64,000 bases of DNA from Candidatus Poribacteria bacterium (GTDB lineage Bacteria; Poribacteria; WGA-4E; WGA-3G): NCBI GenBank assembly GCA_022827185.1, contig JAJDTM010000055.1, positions 62,001 through 126,000 on the forward strand, given 5' to 3'. Made by a program: the position numbers and the translations under genes. The notes under the pieces are model-generated. The model was not told the DNA's origin, did no database searches, and saw only the letters and a list, made by a program, of their open reading frames with translations. Below, one piece after another: positions 57,944 to 64,000 of this stretch. Within the stretch, counting starts at the first letter, position 1; each line of letters begins with the position of its first letter.

Positions 57944-59416
57944 TTAAATCCTTCCACAGTTTCGGTATAAAGCACTCAAAAACCTGCCGATATCACCGGT
58001 GCCATCACTTTTCCCCTTGGCAAGGCACATATTTTTCCATAGTCTGTTCACTGAACGCAAAGACTCTGCTGTGTTTGATGAAATAAGATTACCGAATTTC
58101 CTTAGGTCGAAACTGTCCTTAAATGCAAGACGGTTCCGATCACTTTTTTGCGCGTAGGCATCGTATTTAACAAGCCCGACCTGCTGATCACCAGCAGAAT
58201 TTTGAATGTTAGCGAGCCAGAGTAGAAAATCTTCACAATAACTTTGAACCTCCTCGAGCCGTGTTATCGTATCGTCGTTAAGCGAAATTCCGTTCCGTTC
58301 AAAGAAATCAATGTACCACGGGGCACGATAACTTGAACCATTCCCTCGAATATTATTGTTAAGCATCGGTTGATAAATGCTTAAGTATGCGAAAGCAAAA
58401 CGTGCCAAATGTTCGATTTTTGAACGAATTTCACTACCGTTATTGTTATCGGGCAGATCTGTCCATTGAAGTTGTTTGCTGTCTCGATCTATTCTGAAAT
58501 ATTGGGATACTTGATTCGATCCAAAATTTTTCCCGAAGAAATCGATGGCTGCTAAGGCAGCGTAAAGTTCAATGAAGTGCGGTGCATTCTCTTGGTTCTC
58601 TCCACCCAAAGCATTGTCAACTTCAATTTGAAATCCATCACCAAAGAGATAAATCGCATCGTAAATAAGTTTTTTATTCCAAAGGTGATAATACTTGAGT
58701 GCCGCTTGGGTATTCATTAGGAAATGCTCAGCCTTCGCTTTGAGTTTCTTATCTCCTGTATCAGTAAATGTAAAGTAAGGGAGGATCAGTGCTCCACCTA
58801 TCTGTACTTTTTTGTTTTTCAATTCATCCTTAACGAGTTCGGCGATCGTGGGAAAGCCGGATGCCCCGGTGCCCCCAAAGATTGATCCTGCTAAAAAGAC
58901 CTTAGCATCTGTATCTTTAGCAACTAACGTCCGAAATGTAAGCCACGGATCATCTGCTCCCAATTTCACCGTTTGTGCCATGACCGATGCTCCAATTGAA
59001 GGGTGCCCACGAAAACCTTTATCTAGCTTAGTTTCTCTTTCTTTTTCACTATATAGAACTTCGAAGAGTTCAGCAGCCGGATCCTTTTTCGCCTTAAGGT
59101 CATTATAACGAACAAAATCCTCCAAAGATGGATTCGGGTTATCTTTATTAAACGGGGTCCAAACCGGACTTTTAGCAGAAATAATTTCTGTCTGCAGTAA
59201 CTGCGGTTGGGCAAGTCGTGGATTCGTACTAAACGTCTTGTAGTGATTCAAAGTTGCCACGGCACGTGCCAGACTACCGTTTGCTTCATCAGGATCAACA
59301 AAAAGCACATAAAGATCTTCTTGTTTGTCCGGTATCATCCCCGCAGCTGCGAGATGTATCAAAGATTCAAGACATTTGGCCCCTGTTCCACCGATACCAA
59401 TCGCATAATAGCCCAT
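57944..59416 (-). CDS. tubulin/FtsZ-like GTPase (Tubulin_2 type)
   Basis: The 490-residue protein starts GYYAIGIGGTGAKCLESL, the nucleotide-binding loop 1 of FtsZ/tubulin-like proteins. LFVDPDEANGS follows near 40, and the signature loop FLAGSIFGGTGASGFPTI lies at about 175-191, matching tubulin GGGTGS. It is much longer than FtsZ beyond the GTPase domain, with an alpha-rich C-terminal half. ATG 59416 is chosen since GGAGG lies 7 bp before it. GTP-driven polymerisation is known in the superfamily; here it is inferred. Confidence 0.85.
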   Translation of the reverse strand: MGYYAIGIGGTGAKCLESLIHLAAAGMIPDKQEDLYVLFVDPDEANGSLARAVATLNHYKTFSTNPRLAQPQLLQTEIISAKSPVWTPFNKDNPNPSLEDFVRYNDLKAKKDPAAELFEVLYSEKERETKLDKGFRGHPSIGASVMAQTVKLGADDPWLTFRTLVAKDTDAKVFLAGSIFGGTGASGFPTIAELVKDELKNKKVQIGGALILPYFTFTDTGDKKLKAKAEHFLMNTQAALKYYHLWNKKLIYDAIYLFGDGFQIEVDNALGGENQENAPHFIELYAALAAIDFFGKNFGSNQVSQYFRIDRDSKQLQWTDLPDNNNGSEIRSKIEHLARFAFAYLSIYQPMLNNNIRGNGSSYRAPWYIDFFERNGISLNDDTITRLEEVQSYCEDFLLWLANIQNSAGDQQVGLVKYDAYAQKSDRNRLAFKDSFDLRKFGNLISSNTAESLRSVNRLWKNMCLAKGKSDGTGDIGRFLSALYRNCGRI

Positions 59417-59441
59417 CAATTTACCTCCAAGAAAAGGATGC

Positions 59442-59918
59442 TTACCAAAACATTCGCGAACGGATTGTTTCCGCGCCTATTGGCGTATATTTAACGGACA
59501 CAGGCGAACAGAAAAGCGTTGCTAAATAGTAAGGAATTAAGCCGTTCGCTATAAAGAATAGATATGCTAACCACAAACTGCTTTCAGCTTCTTCGACAAG
59601 CAAGATACTAAAAATGACAGCACACACAGGCAAAATAAATAGAAATCCCCATAGACCACGTTTTCCAGAGGGTTTCGCACCATTCGCGTTGAAAACGTTT
59701 TGTCCGAGTATATACCACAAAAAACTTGCCATTGCGGCACTTACCACACAGACAAGTGCCCACAATTCAAAACTCTCCAACCACTGTTCTTCTGTAAGAT
59801 TACCAGACGGTTGAAGAGGATAAGCATCCAACAGAGGAGTTTCGCCAATAAGAACAAGAAAAACAAAGAGAACAGCAATAAATAGAATACCGCATATACA
59901 AATAGCGTGTTGTAGCAT
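59442..59918 (-). CDS. four-TM membrane protein of unknown function
   Basis: The 158-residue protein has hydrophobic helices at about 5-25, 52-72, 89-108 and 115-135. A conserved-looking loop LTEEQWLESFELW follows the first. No family is recognised. It lies 15 bp after the vWA lipoprotein gene and 25 bp before the tubulin-like gene, so it is clearly part of the operon. It may anchor the tubulin-like protein to the membrane. Confidence 0.7.
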   Translation of the reverse strand: MLQHAICICGILFIAVLFVFLVLIGETPLLDAYPLQPSGNLTEEQWLESFELWALVCVVSAAMASFLWYILGQNVFNANGAKPSGKRGLWGFLFILPVCAVIFSILLVEEAESSLWLAYLFFIANGLIPYYLATLFCSPVSVKYTPIGAETIRSRMFW

Positions 59919-59933
59919 TTTCAGAAAATTTCC

Positions 59934-61376
59934 TTATCTTTTCTCGACGAAAAAGTAAAATTTAGCAATTTCGGGCTCATGTTCACGGGCGGTTACCTGC
60001 GAGAGGTCGCGAACGAAATTAACTAAATTAAGTGTCCTTGAACCATCGCTCTTATTTCCCATATCCCACTCCGAACACCACTTAGGTGCTTGGTATGAAT
60101 TAATTTCAGGACGTAATGTCACTTCATAAAGATAGACTGTTCTACCGGGTAGAGATTCTGAGTCTAAATTAAAATTGACCGCGAGTTCGTTCCCATTCTC
60201 ACTTTCTAAAAACGTTGATGTCACTTCCAGACACTGCTGAGCATCTATACTTATTTCATTCTTGCTACTTGGGTCAGGTTTATATTTGGCAGTAATAGAG
60301 ACTTCAAATGTGTCAGAATCAAAAGACATCACATGCGGCAGTGGATCGTATTTCATGCTTTTCGCAGAGATTTTGGCGGGATTGATACTTGCCACGATCT
60401 CGTATTGTTTCAAGTGTTGATTTTCACTGTTCTCGAAAGTCCTATTACTTAAATTATCTTTCTCAATTAAAGCTCTGTTGAACGATAGTAAAGGATTGAC
60501 CAAATACCGCGAAAAGATAATCGTTTCTGCTTCCGAAAATCCATTTGCTATCAAGCTATCAAAATAGTGCGCTATATCAGCGTGCTTGCCTAAAACAAGG
60601 AGATAGAAAGGACGAAACGTTTTAGGATCGCCGGGATTGCTCTGATAACGCAGTGATGATCCTTCACCGATACCGATGTCGTAGACCGTGCCATCAAATT
60701 GACTCCGCAATCCGAATAACCCGACCTCACGCCCTTTTTTAATATATTTCTCTTTCAGGTGGTCAATCAACAGAGTTATATCACTGTCATCTTGAAAAAG
60801 GTCGGTAACGATAACGACCAATTGGCCTTCTTTCTTACGCTCATTGACTGTTTCTGTAGGTGTGATGGCCTCTGTTGTCGCTTCAGGCGTGTCATTTACA
60901 TCTGCCTCTGTTGCATCTTCAGGCGTACTGCTCGCTTTCATCTGAGCGTTGACCAACTTCTCCTCATGCCGAATAACTTCCTCAATGTACGTTCTTCTAA
61001 AGATATGTTCTTGTTCGTAAAAACTTTCATATCCGGCTTGCAAGTAGGTGCCTCTATCAATTGGCTCAACCTTCTCACCGAATCGGAAAAAATTCACCGT
61101 TTCATCTTTCCAACCGCTTACAATCACACTCTCTAAAGCGGGACAGATTCGGGTGTAATGTGTTGAACCCGGAACAACGAAGCCCTGCATTGAGAGTGTC
61201 GCATCAAAATAGATCCGTGCTACAAGTCTATCCGATATATCGCCAGGTGTTATGTCAAGAGCTGGCTTAAAATCTGGGATCTCCGGCTTGTCACAACTTA
61301 TGAGAAAAATAAAAAGACATAGACAGATGGAGAGCAGCAAAAAACTCGTTTTCCACCTTATTTCTTTTTCTTGCAT
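59934..61376 (-). CDS. lipoprotein with vWA-like (MIDAS) domain
   Basis: The 480-residue protein has a lipoprotein signal (FIFLISCDKPE, Cys28). A vWA-like domain begins with ARIYFDATLSMQGF, where DATLS stands for the metal-binding DxSxS motif, and continues with LVVIVTDLFQDDSD. Between them lies a Thr/Glu-rich, low-complexity loop (about 150-185). The C-terminal half is beta-rich and unrecognised. It would sit outside the inner membrane, possibly sensing surface or envelope changes. ATG 61376 is used; a GTG 15 bp upstream is possible. First gene of the operon. Confidence 0.78.
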   Translation of the reverse strand: MQEKEIRWKTSFLLLSICLCLFIFLISCDKPEIPDFKPALDITPGDISDRLVARIYFDATLSMQGFVVPGSTHYTRICPALESVIVSGWKDETVNFFRFGEKVEPIDRGTYLQAGYESFYEQEHIFRRTYIEEVIRHEEKLVNAQMKASSTPEDATEADVNDTPEATTEAITPTETVNERKKEGQLVVIVTDLFQDDSDITLLIDHLKEKYIKKGREVGLFGLRSQFDGTVYDIGIGEGSSLRYQSNPGDPKTFRPFYLLVLGKHADIAHYFDSLIANGFSEAETIIFSRYLVNPLLSFNRALIEKDNLSNRTFENSENQHLKQYEIVASINPAKISAKSMKYDPLPHVMSFDSDTFEVSITAKYKPDPSSKNEISIDAQQCLEVTSTFLESENGNELAVNFNLDSESLPGRTVYLYEVTLRPEINSYQAPKWCSEWDMGNKSDGSRTLNLVNFVRDLSQVTAREHEPEIAKFYFFVEKR

Positions 61377-61409
61377 CCCTTGTACCAACACGAATATCTG
61401 ATTGGGAAC

Positions 61410-61431
61410 GGGCGAGGAGACCTCGGCCCTA
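61410..61431. repeat. GGGCGAGG/CCTCGGCCC palindrome in the operon leader
   Basis: A variant of the GGGCGAGGTCACCTCG repeat stands between the promoter and the first gene of the nine-gene operon and would fold as a hairpin in its mRNA leader. Confidence 0.65.
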
Positions 61432-61487
61432 CGGTTAATTCAAAGTCGATAGAACAATAAACCTAATTCCAAAAATAATTATCGTGA

Positions 61488-61516
61488 ATTATACCCCAAA
61501 AAAGAAGTTTGTCAAA
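61488..61516 (-). promoter_or_regulatory. consensus promoter of the nine-gene ZorAB/tubulin operon
   Basis: On the minus strand TTGACA and TATAAT match the sigma-70 consensus at all twelve bases, with a 17-bp spacer. It is the strongest promoter in the window. The leader to the vWA ATG is about 105 bases and holds a hairpin repeat. Confidence 0.85.
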
Positions 61517-61624
61517 CAAAAACCCTAATTCAGGCATACCTCATTCTTGATCCTCGCGCCATTTTGCGAAATCTGCTTCATACAGGTTATGCGACACTGC
61601 CGACAAGCGCAGACATATTTTCTA

Positions 61625-62431
61625 CTATCGGTTTTCGAGTTGTCGGCGGAGTTGTTCTAATTCACGTTCCAACGCCTGTCGCCGATGCGTCTCTTCTGCA
61701 GCCCGGGCTTCCGCTTCCGCACGAAGTACCTGTTCTGTTTCCACACGCTTTTTTGATTCAGCGTGAAGGTTCCGCTCCTCTATAGCCGTCGTGATCGGGG
61801 TGCCATCGGGTAGATACGGACGTAACAACCGGACATGGTTATGGTGTTGATCCGTCCACCGGAACGATAAGTTTAATGATTCGCTGAATAAGGCACCGCG
61901 CGTATCGGGACGTATCTCAACAATGGTGCCTGAAGACTCCCGCCGCCACCCGCGAAACTCTGCGGGTTTCTCCATCTCAGGTTGATGGAGAAAGTACTCT
62001 TGTACCCCCATATCCCGCAGATAGATATGGACCTTTTCTTCTCGGTCCTCATCGGCTGTTGAATCCGATAGGAACTCAAAAACAACCGTTGGTGTCGCAC
62101 CTTCTGCCCAAGTGTAGAAACTCCTGCGGAGCGGAAATTTCGCTGCACCTAAAACGACATAAATATCGGGGGCGACGCTTTTCGTGACATCGCCTTCACG
62201 GTAGTAGATAAAGTTGTCAATACCAACATAGATGTATGGTTGCGTTGCGAAATAACTGGAGAGTTGTTCGTACAAAATGTTGATCTGTTCTCCGTGGAAT
62301 CCGGTTGTAGGTATATGTTCCTCGTCTTCGTCCGGGTAGTTTGGTATATAAACGGTGGGTTTTCCAGTCGCTTTTGCGAAGGTCGGCATATATTTGTGCT
62401 GTTTGCGTCCGAAGTCGTTAACAGGTTTCAT
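61625..62431 (-). CDS. Uma2 family (PD-(D/E)xK fold) protein with coiled-coil tail
   Basis: The 268-residue protein shows the Uma2 pattern: APDIYVVLGA, TPTVVFEFLSDSTADEDREEK (acidic residues and Lys of the PD-(D/E)xK site) and YLRDMGVQEYFLHQP. The last 55 residues form a charged coiled coil (AEARAAEETHRRQALEREL), typical of long Uma2 proteins. Uma2 genes are very numerous in cyanobacteria and environmental lineages and their role is unknown. The minus-strand start has no clear ribosome site. Confidence 0.88.
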   Translation of the reverse strand: MKPVNDFGRKQHKYMPTFAKATGKPTVYIPNYPDEDEEHIPTTGFHGEQINILYEQLSSYFATQPYIYVGIDNFIYYREGDVTKSVAPDIYVVLGAAKFPLRRSFYTWAEGATPTVVFEFLSDSTADEDREEKVHIYLRDMGVQEYFLHQPEMEKPAEFRGWRRESSGTIVEIRPDTRGALFSESLNLSFRWTDQHHNHVRLLRPYLPDGTPITTAIEERNLHAESKKRVETEQVLRAEAEARAAEETHRRQALERELEQLRRQLENR

Positions 62432-62516
62432 GCTTCTCTTCGTATCTGCGTGTTTTTCCTTTAATTTTAACAGAAATGTGCGTCGTTAGCAATTTGAATA
62501 GCGGCTTGTGCGGCGT

Positions 62517-63323
62517 TCATTCCTGATTCTTACGCCATTCAGCGAAATCTGCCTCGATCTCCTCCGACCATTTCCGATCTATTTCACCCGGCGTATATTT
62601 ACCCTCGCGCAACCGTTGATGTCCAAACCGGTCTCGAAGAGCCACCTCTTCACCTTGTTCGACCACCTGTTGTGCAAAATGCGGCGGAATAAAGATAACC
62701 CCACCGCGCCTACCTAAAACCACATCACCCGGTAAAACCGTCGCCTCCGCAATACGGATCGGGATGTTGATACCGGTCAACGTGACGTTCGCAATACCTG
62801 TCGGATCCACACCGCGCACAAACGTAGAAAAATCAGGCAACTCGTAGATGCCGTCCAAATCTCGGATACCGCCGTCAATGACCATACCGGTACCTGTTTT
62901 TGCATAGATGGAGTTGCCGAGGTTATCGCCAGCAAAAGTGCCATCCTTCACCTTGCCAAAGAGATCCACGACGATAACATCATCGCGGACGAGCGTATCA
63001 ATCACCCACGAGTTTTGACCGCCGACGCGTCCCTCTTTTTCACCTTGTGCAGCGATAGCATCGTTAAAATCAGGACGGATGGGCACAAATGCGCACGTCA
63101 CCGCTCTACCGACCAGAACTCGATCCGGGTGAAGATTCATCCAATCACCAGCGAATTGGAACTTATAATTGTTGCCGTTGAGGACACCCCACGCCTGCTC
63201 AATACTGATAGCCTTCATTCGCTGAATGATATCGTCGGGAACACGCGGCCGTCCATCAGGAAACCGTTCGCCTTCCCACAGATGCGTCATCGCGAGGATG
63301 CTCTCTTTATCAATAAGTTGCAT
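62517..63323 (-). CDS. RraA family protein (aldolase/dehydratase-like)
   Basis: The 268-residue protein matches the RraA/HMG-aldolase family: GRAVTCAFVPIRPDF, a central WVIDTLVRDDVIVVDLFG, GMVIDGGIRDLDGI with the metal-site residues, and VLPGDVVLGRRGGVIFIPP. Family members cleave 4-hydroxy-4-methyl-2-oxoglutarate or act on other 2-oxo acids. An N-terminal extension of about 60 residues is longer than usual. I take ATG 63323. It lies next to a sugar isomerase gene, suggesting sugar-acid breakdown. Confidence 0.85.
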   Translation of the reverse strand: MQLIDKESILAMTHLWEGERFPDGRPRVPDDIIQRMKAISIEQAWGVLNGNNYKFQFAGDWMNLHPDRVLVGRAVTCAFVPIRPDFNDAIAAQGEKEGRVGGQNSWVIDTLVRDDVIVVDLFGKVKDGTFAGDNLGNSIYAKTGTGMVIDGGIRDLDGIYELPDFSTFVRGVDPTGIANVTLTGINIPIRIAEATVLPGDVVLGRRGGVIFIPPHFAQQVVEQGEEVALRDRFGHQRLREGKYTPGEIDRKWSEEIEADFAEWRKNQE

Positions 63324-63367
63324 GTTCTGTTCCTTCCGTAAAACAACCTCGCGATATGGAGATTGTC

Positions 63368-63393
63368 GTAGGGGCGAGGTCACCTCGCCCTAC
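63368..63393. repeat. GGGGCGAGGTCACCTCGCC palindrome
   Basis: The palindrome fills the gap between the isomerase and RraA-like genes. The isomerase stop codon TAG (63390-63392) is part of it. Confidence 0.75.
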
Positions 63394-64000
63394 AGTCCTG
63401 CGTTTTCCCAGACCTGATCGAGTGATTCCGCAGTGGCTTTTGCCGCATCGGCGGGTGCCATGCCGTTCACCTCTTGGCTAAAGGGTTCCGGTGTCACAGG
63501 TCCCTCGTAACCGATCTCCGTTAGAATCTGCATCAATTCAGTGAGCGGGATCACACCCGTCTCAGCAGGAAGGCATCTGATGTTATCAATCTGATCGTCT
63601 GGGTCAATGCCCGCAGGCGCATCGTTGATATGGACGTAAACAACATCCGATACAGAGAGTTTGCGAACATCGTCGGTCGTGGAACGACAGGTGTACCAGT
63701 GCCATGTATCAAAGAGCAATCCAACGTTCCCTGTCCCAACAGCAGCAGCCAGTCCTAACATCGCATCCATCGAATAGGCGAAGAGGTATGTGGAACCTTT
63801 GCGGCTCGTTGCGGGTCCGATGAACTCCAGTCCGATTGAATGCCCATGGTCTTTAAGAATCTCGGCAACACCCCGCAGTCGTTTGACAGAAAAATCCCAA
63901 TTCTCCTGATACGTCATATCGTTTGAGGCGGGACCGACAACCGTGGTCGTCCGGTAGCAGCCGAGTTCCGCAGCGAGTGCCGCGCGTTCCGGTAACTGCG
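63390..64000 (-). CDS. sugar phosphate isomerase/epimerase family protein, partial (5' end outside window)
   Basis: The frame stays open to the window edge, and residues such as LPERAALAAELGC before the first internal ATG (63917) fit the family, so the gene is cut by the right edge. The visible 203 residues have the TIM-barrel motifs HGHSIGLEFIGPA (metal Glu), NVGLLFDTWHWYTC (Asp and His) and VVYVHINDAP (His). It is followed by the RraA-like gene. The substrate is unknown. Confidence 0.85.
   Translation of the reverse strand, partial: QLPERAALAAELGCYRTTTVVGPASNDMTYQENWDFSVKRLRGVAEILKDHGHSIGLEFIGPATSRKGSTYLFAYSMDAMLGLAAAVGTGNVGLLFDTWHWYTCRSTTDDVRKLSVSDVVYVHINDAPAGIDPDDQIDNIRCLPAETGVIPLTELMQILTEIGYEGPVTPEPFSQEVNGMAPADAAKATAESLDQVWENAGL

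Noticed and set aside
57944..59416. FtsZ cell-division gene
   Set aside because: Length (490), divergent loops and absence of ftsA, ftsQ or mur genes argue for a special tubulin-like family.
49089..61391. Complete canonical Zorya system
   Set aside because: Only ZorA- and ZorB-like proteins are present; ZorC, ZorD, ZorE or ZorF/G homologs are not, so the name Zorya is not used.

Overview
The window comes from a Gram-negative bacterial genome of moderate GC content. Gene content suggests a Candidatus Poribacteria-like or related sponge/marine or soil lineage: tandem phytanoyl-CoA dioxygenases, Gfo/Idh/MocA dehydrogenases, sugar isomerases, RraA-like, acetamidase/formamidase, Uma2, WD40 and HEAT proteins, and a very high load of short palindromic intergenic repeats. 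That placement is inference from gene content. No rRNA, tRNA, CRISPR array or intact transposase was seen.

Layout. 0.2-6.1 kb: tandem secreted paralogs, an ISAs1-like MITE, a sugar isomerase, a BioF/KBL-type PLP enzyme, a cupin and an M20 peptidase. 6.3-8.3 kb: a WD40 protein. 8.4-11.4 kb: a four-gene operon joined by 4-bp overlaps (AAA ATPase, TOPRIM-like DUF4276 protein, RNHCP zinc protein, OmpA/MotB-like protein), possibly a defence unit. 11.4-18.6 kb: a YjbH-like barrel with rpiA, an aspartoacylase-like enzyme, Xaa-Pro aminopeptidase, an orphan MNT nucleotidyltransferase, a HEAT/zinc protein, a methyltransferase and an ECF sigma/anti-sigma pair. 18.8-25.5 kb: a complete Opp/Dpp importer in the order D-F-A-B-C. 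25.7-37.2 kb: SDR, a STAS-like/PIN pair, amidase, HtrA-like protease, PorV-like barrel, rsmI, hydroxyacyl-CoA dehydrogenase, TVP38, L,D-transpeptidase, oxidoreductase and transporters. 37.2-43.1 kb: a radical SAM/SPASM protein with a PCP_red tail, two phytanoyl-CoA dioxygenases, a small PCP_red protein, a zinc-ribbon/HEAT protein and an oxidoreductase. 43.1-48.4 kb (minus strand): a membrane GT-C-like protein and a cysteine biosynthesis cluster (cysteine synthase, CysH-type reductase, CysO/MoaD-like sulfur carrier with a masked Gly-Gly, JAMM protease).

The most unusual region is 49.1-61.5 kb on the minus strand. One consensus sigma-70 promoter precedes nine co-directional genes: a vWA-like lipoprotein, a four-TM protein, a tubulin/FtsZ-like GTPase, a 1011-residue protein with an Hsp70/actin-type ATPase half, a two-TM protein, a ZorA/MotA-like stator protein with a very long coiled-coil tail, a ZorB/MotB-like OmpA protein, a membrane-tethered transglutaminase-like protein and a TIR-like (MTH538/DUF1863) protein. 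The motor pair resembles the core of Zorya anti-phage systems, but the known Zorya effectors are absent. Two cytoskeletal-fold NTPases, a surface vWA protein and a TIR-like protein stand in their place. I regard this as the best candidate for an undescribed envelope-sensing conflict system. A decayed HigB/HigA-type toxin-antitoxin remnant lies just downstream.

The right end holds a Uma2 nuclease-fold protein, an RraA-like protein and a sugar isomerase that runs off the edge. Several repeat families supply hairpins, terminators, stop codons and even in-frame coding sequence.
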